Origin: CAWJPY01 sp963844865
GTDB lineage: Bacteria > Acidobacteriota > Thermoanaerobaculia > Thermoanaerobaculales > Sulfomarinibacteraceae
Length of the DNA: 64,000 bases
NCBI GenBank assembly: GCA_963844865.1
Contig: CAWJPY010000011.1
Span: forward strand, 1-64,000
Direction of reading: 5' to 3'
In this document: positions 24,492 to 32,484 of the stretch, one piece after another
Numbering within the stretch: position 1 is the stretch's first letter
How the letters are laid out: each line of letters opens with the position of its first letter
Notes under the pieces: generated by a model
Databases searched by the model: none
What the model was told of the DNA's origin: nothing
The model's input: only the letters and a program-made list of their open reading frames with translations
Position numbers and translations under genes: made by a program

Positions 24492-25508
24492 GTGAGACGA
24501 CTGCCCAGGGTTTTGCCGGCCAGGCGCGCGCTGCAGTGGACGATGTTTGCCGTGACGGTGGCCATCGGCGTCCGCTTCACGCTCTGGGTCGTGCCTCACC
24601 TGGAGGGGCGTTGGCCGGGGCTATCGCGGCCGGCGGGCGTGGAGGCCTTCCTCCCCATCGACGGCATGCTGTCGCTCCGCCATCTCCTGCTCACCGGTGT
24701 CGTGGACGCGATCCATCCCGCGGCCCTGGCCGTCTTCCTCGCCGTCTGCGTGATGTCCCTCATGGTGGCCAAGTCGTTCTGCTCGAACGTGTGCCCGGTA
24801 GGGTTGGTGTCGGAGCTGGCGGGGCGTCTCGGGGTCCGACTCACGGGCCGTTCCTGGACTCCCCCCCGCTGGCTCGACGTGCCCCTGAGAGGCGTCAAGT
24901 TCGTCCTGCTCGGCTTCTTCGTGTGGGCGGTGTGGATCGCCATGGACGGCGCTGCCGTGGCCGCCTTCCTGGCCAGTCCCTACGCCAAGGTGGTGGACGC
25001 CAAGATGTGGGCCTTCTTCGCCTCACCCTCCCGCCTCACGGTGGCGGTGCTGGGCATGCTGTTGGTGGGCTCGGTCTTCATCCGCGATCTCTGGTGTCGG
25101 TACCTGTGTCCGTACGGCGCCCTGTTAGGTCTCCTGGGCAGGCTGGCGCCGCTGAAGGTGACGCGCGACCAGGCGCTCTGCACCGGCTGCAGGGCGTGCA
25201 CCCGGGCGTGCCCGGCACGCCTCGCCGTGCACCGCGCCTCGCGCGTGCGCTCGGTCGAGTGCTCGAGCTGCCAGGACTGCGTTCTGGCGTGTCCGGTGCG
25301 CGGCTGTCTGGCGATCCGACCACCGACGCCCGCGTTGCGCCGCCGTTGGCTGCGGCCGGTGGTTGCCGCGGTCCTCGCCATGGCGGTCTTTTTCGGCATC
25401 CTGATCGCGTTCCGGCTGACCGGTGCCTGGCAGTCCAGCGTGACCGAGGCCGAGTACCACCGGCGCCTGCCCCAGATGACCTCCCCCGCCTACGTCCATC
25501 CTCGCTGA
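24492..25508 (+). CDS. Membrane-bound 4Fe-4S polyferredoxin (NapH/MauN-like)
   Basis: The 338-residue inner-membrane protein has several transmembrane helices (about 15-35, 75-95, 135-155, 185-205, 290-315). Cys motifs SNVCPVGLVSE and WCRYLCPYGALLGLL are typical of the NapH/RdxA/NosR group, followed by two ferredoxin-type motifs, CTGCRACTRACP and CSSCQDCVLACP. Such proteins move electrons between the quinone pool and periplasmic or cytoplasmic acceptors. The GTG start is fixed by AGGAGG five bases upstream. It is 44 bp downstream of a TTGA-N6-TCAA box and converges, with a 19-bp overlap, on a Crp/Fnr gene. The physiological partner is unknown. Confidence 0.88.
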   Translation: MRRLPRVLPARRALQWTMFAVTVAIGVRFTLWVVPHLEGRWPGLSRPAGVEAFLPIDGMLSLRHLLLTGVVDAIHPAALAVFLAVCVMSLMVAKSFCSNVCPVGLVSELAGRLGVRLTGRSWTPPRWLDVPLRGVKFVLLGFFVWAVWIAMDGAAVAAFLASPYAKVVDAKMWAFFASPSRLTVAVLGMLLVGSVFIRDLWCRYLCPYGALLGLLGRLAPLKVTRDQALCTGCRACTRACPARLAVHRASRVRSVECSSCQDCVLACPVRGCLAIRPPTPALRRRWLRPVVAAVLAMAVFFGILIAFRLTGAWQSSVTEAEYHRRLPQMTSPAYVHPR

Positions 25509-26218
25509 GAGTCCGTGTGAGGCTCGTCGATGCGCTCGGCGAGGGCCTGCAGCGCGGTGGGGTCGTGGATGGTGATGATCTCGCCGGCGCTGGACAGCAC
25601 CCCGTCGTCCTCCAGCCGGCGCAGCGTGCGGGAGAGCACCTCGGGCGCCGTGCCGCACTGGGCCGCGATGAGCTGCTTGGCCTCGGGCAGCCGCAGGACC
25701 GCCCCCGCCTCCAGGGGACGCCCTCCAGCGCGCCCCAGGAGGTAGATCGCGAGCCGCTCCTCGACCCGCCGCTGGGTGAGCAGCTCCAGCTTGCTGGCCA
25801 GCCTGCGGGTCCACATGGACAGGGACGCCACCATGGACAGGCCGAGCTCGGGAGAGCGCCGGAACTCCTCCAGGAGCCGCTCCCGGGGGAGGCCCCACAG
25901 TCGCGAGTCCTCCACGGCTTCGGCGGTGGCGGGATAGGTGCCGGGTCCGAACAGGGCCGCCTCGGCGAAGGAGTCCCCCGGCCGCGCCAGGTGGAGGAGC
26001 AGCTCCTTGCCACGGGGCGAGTATCGGACCAGCTTGATCCGTCCCGCGAGGACGATGTACATCGCCTCGGCCCGCCCGCCCTCGTGGAACAGGATCTCGC
26101 CCTTGGCCAGCACGCGCCCCACGCCGGAGGCCACGACGCGCGAGCGCTCCTCCTCCGGCAGACGGCGGAGGAGGGGGTGCGTGAGCAGGGCTGCCGCGCC
26201 GGTTTCGTCCCTCACCAT
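25490..26218 (-). CDS. Crp/Fnr-family transcriptional regulator
   Basis: The 242-residue regulator has an N-terminal cyclic-nucleotide-binding-type beta barrel (about 15-125: KGEILFHEGGRAEAMYIVLAGRIKLVR, RPGDSFAEAALF), the dimer helix, and a C-terminal winged helix (about 150-225) with recognition region LIAAQCGTAPEVLSRTLRRLEDDGVL. It lacks the N-terminal cysteine cluster of Fnr, so oxygen sensing by an Fe-S cluster is unlikely; Dnr/heme-type or ligand sensing is possible. The ATG at 26218 follows an in-frame GTG by three bases. Its 3' end overlaps the convergent polyferredoxin gene by 19 bp, and the operator candidate at 24434 suggests a regulatory link. Confidence 0.93.
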   Translation of the reverse strand: MVRDETGAAALLTHPLLRRLPEEERSRVVASGVGRVLAKGEILFHEGGRAEAMYIVLAGRIKLVRYSPRGKELLLHLARPGDSFAEAALFGPGTYPATAEAVEDSRLWGLPRERLLEEFRRSPELGLSMVASLSMWTRRLASKLELLTQRRVEERLAIYLLGRAGGRPLEAGAVLRLPEAKQLIAAQCGTAPEVLSRTLRRLEDDGVLSSAGEIITIHDPTALQALAERIDEPHTDSQRGWT

Positions 26219-26270
26219 CACACCCGATGCGGGATCGCGGCCGATGGAGGCCCGCAGCGCGCGCCGCCCA

Positions 26271-26951
26271 TCACGCCGACAGGAGCTGGATGCGTTGGAT
26301 CTGGAGGATCCCCGCCTTCACCAGCGTGTCCGGGTTCTGGCACGCGAGGGGCACCAGGTCGGACTCTGGGATCCCGGCTTCCGACATCTCAGGGCCGCGC
26401 AGAAGCCCGTATCCGAGCGCCCTGGCATTGGCGTCGCCGCGGTGGCTCATGCGCCGAGCCAGATCGATGAGGGTGCTCCAGCGCTCCACCGGGAAGTTCG
26501 CCTGGGTCGACAGAGGGTAGATCAGGTAGCCCACGCAGGTGCGGATGCCGGCCTCCTCGAGCTCGTGGGAGCTCGCCGCGGAGGCGAGGAAGCGCTGGGC
26601 GACAGCGTAAGCGTGCTGCGGGTCGATGTCGCGCAGCACGGCGAGATGCTCGTGCTCGGCGATGTTGGCGGGGATGTCGGAGTCCCTCAGCACCTCGCGG
26701 AGCAGGTCGCTCACGTGCTCGGCGATGGCCGCACCACCCTCGTCCCTGGCCGGGAAGGAGAATCCGGGTAGCGTCTCGAGGCGCACCAGGTAGAGGCCGA
26801 TGAACAGGTTGGGGATCCGTTCGGACGCGGCGGAACCCCACACCAGCGCACGGCGCTGGGCGAGCACCAGCTCGTAGGGAAGGAAGGTCTCGAGAAAGCT
26901 GACGGAGACCTCCGGCAACCGGTGTTTCTGTGCGCGCTGACCCGAGTCCAC
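26271..26951 (-). CDS. Degenerate GGDEF-like domain protein
   Basis: The 226-residue product keeps the secondary-structure pattern of a GGDEF domain: LFIGLYLVRLE, IAEHVSDLLREVLRDSD, a strand where RxGGDEF should be (NIAEHEHLAVLRDID), AYAVAQRFLASAA, then GYLIYPLSTQ...WSTLIDLARRM. It lacks the GGDEF signature and metal ligands altogether. A cyclase activity is therefore unlikely; it may bind nucleotide or act as a structural partner. The assignment is by pattern, not clear homology. The start is uncertain: GTG at 26951 has no good Shine-Dalgarno. It lies between the Crp/Fnr gene and aconitase on the same strand. Confidence 0.55.
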   Translation of the reverse strand: MDSGQRAQKHRLPEVSVSFLETFLPYELVLAQRRALVWGSAASERIPNLFIGLYLVRLETLPGFSFPARDEGGAAIAEHVSDLLREVLRDSDIPANIAEHEHLAVLRDIDPQHAYAVAQRFLASAASSHELEEAGIRTCVGYLIYPLSTQANFPVERWSTLIDLARRMSHRGDANARALGYGLLRGPEMSEAGIPESDLVPLACQNPDTLVKAGILQIQRIQLLSA

Positions 26952-27092
26952 CCGTCGATGGTTGCAGAAATGGGGATCAGCGTCAATAAAGGCCTGCCAC
27001 CCGCGGACCTTCGCAGGTCGCGGGCGGCACGAACGGCCGCATGACCCCACCGGGGTCCTCGGACGCGGGTCGGACTGGATCGAGGGGCCAAA

Positions 27093-27118
27093 GGGCCGCC
27101 CGCCGTGGCGGGCGGCCC
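27093..27118 (-). terminator. Intrinsic terminator-like hairpin after acnA
   Basis: GGGCCGCCCGCC and GGCGGGCGGCCC form a perfect 12-bp G+C stem 14 bp beyond the aconitase stop. On the minus strand only TTT follows, so the U-tract is short. Confidence 0.6.
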
Positions 27119-27131
27119 CACTCGTACTCTC

Positions 27132-29399
27132 TTACTGCTTGCTCCGCAGGACGTTCAGTGCCGACCCCTTCTTGAACCACTCCACCTGCTCGGCGTTGAA
27201 GCTGTGGTTGAGCCGGACCCTGTCGGAGCTGCCGTCGGCGTGGTGGATCACCGCTTCCAAAGGCCTGCCCGGCTCCAGCGAGTCGAGCCCGTGGATCGAA
27301 ATCCGGTCCGTGGCCTGCACCTTCTCGTAGTCCGCCCCGTCGGCGAAGGTCAGGGGCAGCACGCCCTGCTTCTTGAGGTTGGTTTCGTGGATCCTGGCGA
27401 ACGAGCGGGCGATCACCGCCACCCCACCGAGGTGGCGGGGCTCCATGGCGGCGTGCTCGCGGGACGACCCTTCGCCGTAGTTCTCGTCGCCCACCGCGAC
27501 CCAGCGGATACCCCGTTCCTTGTAGTCGCGGGCCAGCCGTGGAAGCGACTTGGTCTCCCCGGTCTCGAGGTCGATCCCCTGACCCGGTTCGGAGGTGAAG
27601 GCGTTGTTGGCCCCCAGGAACAGGTTGTCGGAGATGTGGTCCAGGTGGCCTCGGAAGCGCAGCCAGGGCCCGGCCTGGGAGATGTGGTCGGTGGTGCACT
27701 TGCCGCGGGCCTTCAGGAGGACGGCCAGGTCCTCGTAGTCGGAGCCGTTCCAGGGGGGGAAGGGCTCGAGGAGCTGGAGACGGTCGGAGTCGTCCTTCAC
27801 CTCCACCGTGACCGTCGAGCGATCGGCCGGCGGTGGGACGTAGCCCTCGGCCTTGAACACGAAGCCGGACGGCGGGATCTCGGGGGCCGGAGCAGGCGGA
27901 CTGAGCTTGAAGGAGCCTCCGTCCGACTCCACCTCGTCGTGGAGAGGATCGAATCCGAGGCGACCGCTCAACGCATAGGCGACCACGATCTCGGGGCTGC
28001 CGATGAAGGCGTGGGTCTGGGGGTTGCCGTCGTTGCGCTTGGCGAAGTTGCGGTTGAACGACGTGATGATGGAGTTGCGCTCGCCCTGGTCGATGTCATC
28101 CCGCTTCCACTGCCCGATGCACGGCCCGCAGGCATTGGCCAAGACCGTGGCGCCGAGCTCGACGAGGGTCGCCATCTGGCCGTCCCGTTCGATGGTGGCC
28201 TCCACCTGCTCCGAGCCCGGGCTGACCAGCAGCGGCGCCTTGACGTGTGCTCCGTGATCGAGGGCCTGCCTGGCTACGTCGGCGGCGCGGCTGATGTCCT
28301 CATAGGAGGAGTTGGTGCAGGAGCCGATGAGGGCCGAGCTGAGGTTGTCCGGGTAGCCGTTGGCCGCCACGTCGGCGGCCATCTGCGAGACCGGTCGCGC
28401 CAGGTCCGGCGTGTGCGGACCCACGAGGTGCGGCTCCAGGGTGGAGAGGTCGATCTCCACGACCTCGTCGAAGAACTTCTCGGGTGCGCTCTCCACCTCG
28501 GGATCGGCGCTCAGCAGGTCCCGGTTGGCCTCGGCCAGGGCGGCGATGCGGGCGCGGCGGGTGGCGTCGAGATACACCTTCATGCGCTCGTCGTACGGGA
28601 AGATGGAGGCGGTGGCGCCGAGCTCGGCGCCCATGTTGGTGATGGTGCCCTTCCCTGTGGCGGAGATGGAGCGCGTCCCCGGTCCGAAGTACTCGATGAT
28701 CCGGTTGGTGCCGCCCTTGACGGTGAGGATGCCCAGGAGCTTCAGGATCACGTCCTTGGGGGCGGTCCACCCGTTGAGGGTGCCGGTGAGCCGGACGCCC
28801 ACCAGCTTGGGCTGCAGCACCTCCCAGTTGAAGCCGGCCATCACGTCCACCGCGTCGGCGCCGCCGACCCCCACCGCCACCATGCCGAGGCCTCCCGCAT
28901 TGGGGGTGTGGGAGTCGGTGCCGATCATCATGCCGCCGGGGAACGCGTAGTTCTCCAGCACGACCTGGTGGATGATTCCCGAACCGGGGCGCCAGAAGCC
29001 GATGCCGTAGCGGGCCGAGGCCGACTGCAGGAAGTCGTACACCTCGCGGTTCATGTTGATGGCGTTCTCCACGTCCTCGGCGGCGCCCGAGCGGGCCACG
29101 ATGAGGTGGTCGCAGTGCACGGTGGTGGGCACGGCGGTGGAGTCCCGCCCGGAGAGCATGAACTGCAGGAGGGCCATCTGGGCCGTGGCGTCCTGCATGG
29201 CCACCCGATCGGGCTGGAGCTGGACATAGGCCTTGCCCTCCTCCAGCCGTTCGTGCTCGGGATCGCCGAGGTGTCCGAACACGACCTTCTCGGCCAGGGT
29301 CAGCGGCCGCTTGAGGCGGCGCCTGACCACGTCCAGTCGCTGCCGGGTGCGGTCGTACACGGATTGAACGAGCTCCGGGCTGGTCTCGATGGTTGGCAT
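27132..29399 (-). CDS. acnA: Aconitate hydratase (mitochondrial-type)
   Basis: The 755-residue enzyme interconverts citrate and isocitrate in the TCA cycle using a [4Fe-4S] cluster. The cluster cysteines are in IGSCTNSSYED and ACGPCIGQWK. Substrate and structural motifs MMIGTDSHTPNAGGLGM, NRNFAKRNDGNP and, in the swivel domain, GDENYGEGSSREHAAMEPR are intact. Its length and sequence match the mitochondrial-type clade (about 750 residues) rather than E. coli AcnA (about 890) or AcnB. The ATG is 13 bases after GGGAG. It is followed by a strong hairpin, and the fumarase genes of the same cycle lie 15-20 kb away. Confidence 0.97.
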   Translation of the reverse strand: MPTIETSPELVQSVYDRTRQRLDVVRRRLKRPLTLAEKVVFGHLGDPEHERLEEGKAYVQLQPDRVAMQDATAQMALLQFMLSGRDSTAVPTTVHCDHLIVARSGAAEDVENAINMNREVYDFLQSASARYGIGFWRPGSGIIHQVVLENYAFPGGMMIGTDSHTPNAGGLGMVAVGVGGADAVDVMAGFNWEVLQPKLVGVRLTGTLNGWTAPKDVILKLLGILTVKGGTNRIIEYFGPGTRSISATGKGTITNMGAELGATASIFPYDERMKVYLDATRRARIAALAEANRDLLSADPEVESAPEKFFDEVVEIDLSTLEPHLVGPHTPDLARPVSQMAADVAANGYPDNLSSALIGSCTNSSYEDISRAADVARQALDHGAHVKAPLLVSPGSEQVEATIERDGQMATLVELGATVLANACGPCIGQWKRDDIDQGERNSIITSFNRNFAKRNDGNPQTHAFIGSPEIVVAYALSGRLGFDPLHDEVESDGGSFKLSPPAPAPEIPPSGFVFKAEGYVPPPADRSTVTVEVKDDSDRLQLLEPFPPWNGSDYEDLAVLLKARGKCTTDHISQAGPWLRFRGHLDHISDNLFLGANNAFTSEPGQGIDLETGETKSLPRLARDYKERGIRWVAVGDENYGEGSSREHAAMEPRHLGGVAVIARSFARIHETNLKKQGVLPLTFADGADYEKVQATDRISIHGLDSLEPGRPLEAVIHHADGSSDRVRLNHSFNAEQVEWFKKGSALNVLRSKQ

Positions 29400-29512
29400 C
29401 AGGGTCTCGCTTTCTCCCGAGTCGGGACGGGGATTGCCGCACCCGAGGCCGCACGCGTCTGTGCTGGTGGCGCCCCGAGGCGCGGCGGGTATTCTAACAT
29501 CGACCTGGGGCC

Positions 29513-30841
29513 ATGCGTCACTTCGGACATCCCTTGTTGTGGGCGCTGATCGCCGCCACGTTGCTGGTGGCCTGGGCGGCGCTCCTGGGTGCGCGGGGCA
29601 TGCCCTCAGACGATGCCCTGATCACCCTCACCTTCGCCAAGAACCTGGCCCGGGGAGCGGGCTTCGTCTACAACCATCCGCCACCGGTGCTGGGGACCAC
29701 CACGCCCCTGTTCGCGCTGTTCGTGGCCGCTCTGTCCTGGGTGACGCCCCTGACACCCGTGACCTCTGCCATCATCCTGTCAGCCCTGGCGTGGGCGGGT
29801 TTGCCGTGGCTCTTCTTCGCCTTCCGGCGGGACCTCGGTCTGTCGGACTGGCAGGTCGCATCCATCGCCGTCCTCCTCGTGGCAGGCCCCTTCGCCCACC
29901 ACCTCGCCATGGAGGCGTCCCTGTTCGCGTTCCTCCTGGTGCTGGCGACCGCCCTGGTCTGGCGGGGCCGGCCCCTGGCCGCCGGGGTCGCCATCGGCCT
30001 GCTCTTCCTGACCCGCGGCGAAGGCGTGCTGCTGCTGCCCGTCCTCATCGCCGTGGTGCTGATCGAAGATCGGCGCCGGCGGCGCGAGGGCGTGGCGCGA
30101 CCGCCTCGATCCGAGGCGGTGGCGTTGACCGCCGGGTTCGCGGCCCCGGTCCTGCTGTGGACCGCCTACGCCCTGCCCACCTTCGGCGAGATACTGCCCA
30201 ACACGCTTGCGGCCAAGATCGCCCAGGGGAGCACGGGGCTGTGGCGTCCCTTCGCGCCCGTGCTCTTCGGCGAGTGGTTGCCCCATTGGGGAAGCGGGCT
30301 GCGATTGGGGGGTCTCGCCGCGGCCAACCTGTGGGTTGCGGGGGTGCTCCTCGGTCTGGCGGTGATGGTGTGGAACCGGCGCCGTCTGCTGCCGCTCGTG
30401 GTGTGGGGTGCGGCCTATGTCGTGGGATACTCCCTGCTCGGCGTGCCGGCCTATCCCTGGTACGGCGTGCCGGTGCACTTCCTGCTGTCACTGGCCTTTG
30501 GGGTCGGCTTGGGAGCGATCCTGGACCTTCTCGCACGGCGGGGCCGAAGACCGTTGGCGACCGGCCTGGCGGTCGTCCTCCTCGGCCTGGTGGTGATCCG
30601 GCTCGGCACACCTCTGGCGCGATCCCTCGCGTCGCCGGCCGTCACCGACCGCCACCTCGCGTACCGGCGGCTCGCCTCCTGGCTGGCCGACCACGCCGGG
30701 CCCGACGCGAGCGTCGCCTACCACGAATCGGTGGTCCTCGACGGCTACGAGGGCCGCACACTCACGGTCTTCGCGGGGCTCGGGGGTCGGCGGCCATCAT
30801 CTCCCGCCGGAGCAGACCGGGCTGGCCGGTCGGCGCGATGA
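29513..30841 (+). CDS. GT-C-type membrane glycosyltransferase-like protein
   Basis: The 442-residue protein has about ten transmembrane helices and an early acidic loop (GARGMPSDDALITLTFAKNLARG) where GT-C enzymes, which use polyprenyl-phosphate sugars, carry catalytic Asp. The following GAGFVYNHPPPVLGTTTPLFAL block is common in uncharacterised GT-C/ArnT-like families. The soluble C-terminal tail is short: after ASVAYHESVVLDGYEGRT the sequence becomes Arg/Ser/Pro-rich and stops by overlapping (ATGA) the next gene, whereas relatives often continue for another 50-100 residues. A late frameshift or truncation is therefore possible. TAACAT lies 12 bases before the ATG. The acceptor is unknown. 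Confidence 0.7.
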   Translation: MRHFGHPLLWALIAATLLVAWAALLGARGMPSDDALITLTFAKNLARGAGFVYNHPPPVLGTTTPLFALFVAALSWVTPLTPVTSAIILSALAWAGLPWLFFAFRRDLGLSDWQVASIAVLLVAGPFAHHLAMEASLFAFLLVLATALVWRGRPLAAGVAIGLLFLTRGEGVLLLPVLIAVVLIEDRRRRREGVARPPRSEAVALTAGFAAPVLLWTAYALPTFGEILPNTLAAKIAQGSTGLWRPFAPVLFGEWLPHWGSGLRLGGLAAANLWVAGVLLGLAVMVWNRRRLLPLVVWGAAYVVGYSLLGVPAYPWYGVPVHFLLSLAFGVGLGAILDLLARRGRRPLATGLAVVLLGLVVIRLGTPLARSLASPAVTDRHLAYRRLASWLADHAGPDASVAYHESVVLDGYEGRTLTVFAGLGGRRPSSPAGADRAGRSAR

Positions 30842-31380
30842 ACGGCGGCGCGCGCGGGACCCGGTCATCGACCCACGCGGGGGACCGGCCGCGGTTCCTT
30901 TGTGACGCCATGCTGGGCAGCCTGGCGCGATGGCTACGCTTCTTCGGGTACGACACCCTCTTCTGTGAGCCCGGGCTCCCCGACCGGGACCTGGCCCGCC
31001 GGGCCTGCGAGGACGGTCGCTGGTTGCTCACCCGCGACCGGGAGCTGGCGGCGGCGGGCCCCAAGACGTTGATGGTGCGCGCGGAGGACCTCGAGGCTCA
31101 GCTCGAGGAGGTGTTCCTGCGCCTCGAGCTGTCGCCGCCGCCGGACCTGGAGAAGGCTCGCTGCGCCGCGTGCAACGGGGAGTTGGAGCCGGTCCCCCTG
31201 GAGGCGGTGGCCGACGTGGTGCCACCCTATGTGCGGCGCACCGCGCCGCGGTTCAGTCGCTGCCGCCGCTGCAAGCGGGTGTACTGGCCCGGCAGCCACA
31301 GCGAGCGCATTCTCGCGACCATGGAGGGTGTGGCCCGCCGTGTGGCCTCTCATCGCGGCGTCGCGGATGGGGACGGGTAA
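30838..31380 (+). CDS. Mut7-C RNase-domain protein with zinc ribbon
   Basis: The 180-residue protein has the Mut7-C (PIN-like ribonuclease, PF01927) domain. FLCDAMLGSLARWLRFFGYDTLF carries the first acidic residue, DRDLARRACEDGRWLLTRDRELA follows, and a C-terminal zinc ribbon has CAACNGELEP and CRRCKRVYWPGSH. Members are thought to be endoribonucleases but are little studied in bacteria. The ATG overlaps the preceding stop (ATGA), and rnc follows nine bases later, so an RNA-processing pairing with RNase III is suggested by context. Confidence 0.88.
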   Translation: MNGGARGTRSSTHAGDRPRFLCDAMLGSLARWLRFFGYDTLFCEPGLPDRDLARRACEDGRWLLTRDRELAAAGPKTLMVRAEDLEAQLEEVFLRLELSPPPDLEKARCAACNGELEPVPLEAVADVVPPYVRRTAPRFSRCRRCKRVYWPGSHSERILATMEGVARRVASHRGVADGDG

Positions 31381-31389
31381 GATGGCGCC

Positions 31390-32085
31390 ATGGTAGCGCC
31401 CCTGGAGGAGCTCGAGCAGATCGTGGGCTATCGCTTCGCAGACCGGGAGCTCCTCGCTCAGGCCCTGCGTCACGGCTCGGCGGCGCCCGCCGCTGCGGAG
31501 TCCTACGAACGCCTCGAGTTTCTCGGTGACGCCGTGCTGGGCCACGCCCTCGCCCTCCTGCTGTTCGAGCGGTTCCCCGACCTCGACCAGGGCGGTCTGA
31601 CCAGGATGCGGTCCCACCTCGCGCGCTCGCAGACCCTGGCCCAGAAGTCGACCCTGCTCGGCCTGGAAGGCTTCATCGAGCTCGGGCCCAGCGAGGAGTC
31701 CACGCGCGGCAGGGAGCGCTACGCTCTCCTGGAGGACGTGTTCGAGGCCCTGGTCGCCGCGCTGTTCCTGGATGGGGGCTGGGAGGTGGCGTTCGGCTTC
31801 GTGGCCGGGCAGTTCGGGGGCGACCTGGCCGAGCTCGACGAGCGCACGCTGACCCTGGCCAACCCCAAGACCGCCCTCCAGGAGGCGGCCCAGTCCCGGG
31901 GCCTGGCGGTGCCCGAGTACCGGGAGGTCGGGGTGACGGGCCCCGATCATCACCGCCTGTGGGCCTTCGAGGTCTGGTGGGACGGCGAGGAGGTGGCGCG
32001 GGGCGAGGGCCGCAGCAAGCGCCAGGCGCAGCAGCAGGCGGCGCGGCGGGCGCTGATCCGGCTCGGGCTGGTGCCGGAGGAGTGA
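31390..32085 (+). CDS. rnc: Ribonuclease III
   Basis: The 231-residue double-strand-specific endoribonuclease processes rRNA precursors and structured mRNAs. The N-terminal RNase III domain holds the signature ERLEFLGDAVLG, with the second acidic cluster in LLEDVFEALVAALFLDGG. The C-terminal dsRNA-binding domain (about 157-225) has PKTALQEAAQSRG...GEGRSKRQAQQQAARRAL. A TAAGAT hexamer with six bases before the ATG overlaps the end of the Mut7-C gene and could give a separate leaderless transcript. Confidence 0.96.
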   Translation: MVAPLEELEQIVGYRFADRELLAQALRHGSAAPAAAESYERLEFLGDAVLGHALALLLFERFPDLDQGGLTRMRSHLARSQTLAQKSTLLGLEGFIELGPSEESTRGRERYALLEDVFEALVAALFLDGGWEVAFGFVAGQFGGDLAELDERTLTLANPKTALQEAAQSRGLAVPEYREVGVTGPDHHRLWAFEVWWDGEEVARGEGRSKRQAQQQAARRALIRLGLVPEE

Positions 32086-32160
32086 TGCGGCGATGGTGGG
32101 CGCCGGGAGCATCAGAGTGGCTGCCGGGCACGCCGGCGACGCACGTTGCGACGTCAAAGC

Positions 32161-32355
32161 CGGTGCCAGGCACCGTTCGGGGAGCGGCGCACCACCGTCT
32201 TTGAGGGCAAGACCCGGTGCCAGGCACCGGCCCGCGAGTTGGACACGCGAGAGGCACTCGCTTCGGGAGCATCAGAGAGGGTGCCAGGCACCGTCACGAC
32301 CGCGCCGAGAAGGGTAGGCGCCGCATCTTCAACGGTGCCTGGCTCCCACTCTGGC
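32161..32355 (+). repeat. 195-bp dispersed intergenic repeat, copy B
   Basis: This is the partner of the block at 24058-24252, the same length and orientation, and likewise placed downstream of a plus-strand gene (rnc). Palindromes GGTGCCAGGCACC occur at 32162, 32216 and 32281, so this copy has a better-preserved middle palindrome than copy A. A further CTGCCGGGCACGCC lies just upstream. Confidence 0.85.
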
Positions 32356-32404
32356 GAACCCGACGGGTGCAAGATTCGCGGGCACCGAGCTCGCTGAACG
32401 CTGC

Positions 32405-32470
32405 CGCTGAGCGCGGACGCGGGTGCGGACTCGGGACTCGGACACGGGACTCGGACACGGGAGGAGGGGG
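32405..32470 (+). repeat. Low-complexity GGACTCGG/GGACACGG repeat
   Basis: Tandem degenerate units of GCGGACGCGGGTGCGGACTCGGGACTCGG type (GGGACTCGGACAC twice) fill the spacer before uvrC. It belongs to the family also seen at 2375, 35485 and 60935. Confidence 0.55.
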
Positions 32471-32484
32471 TATACCATGTCCGG

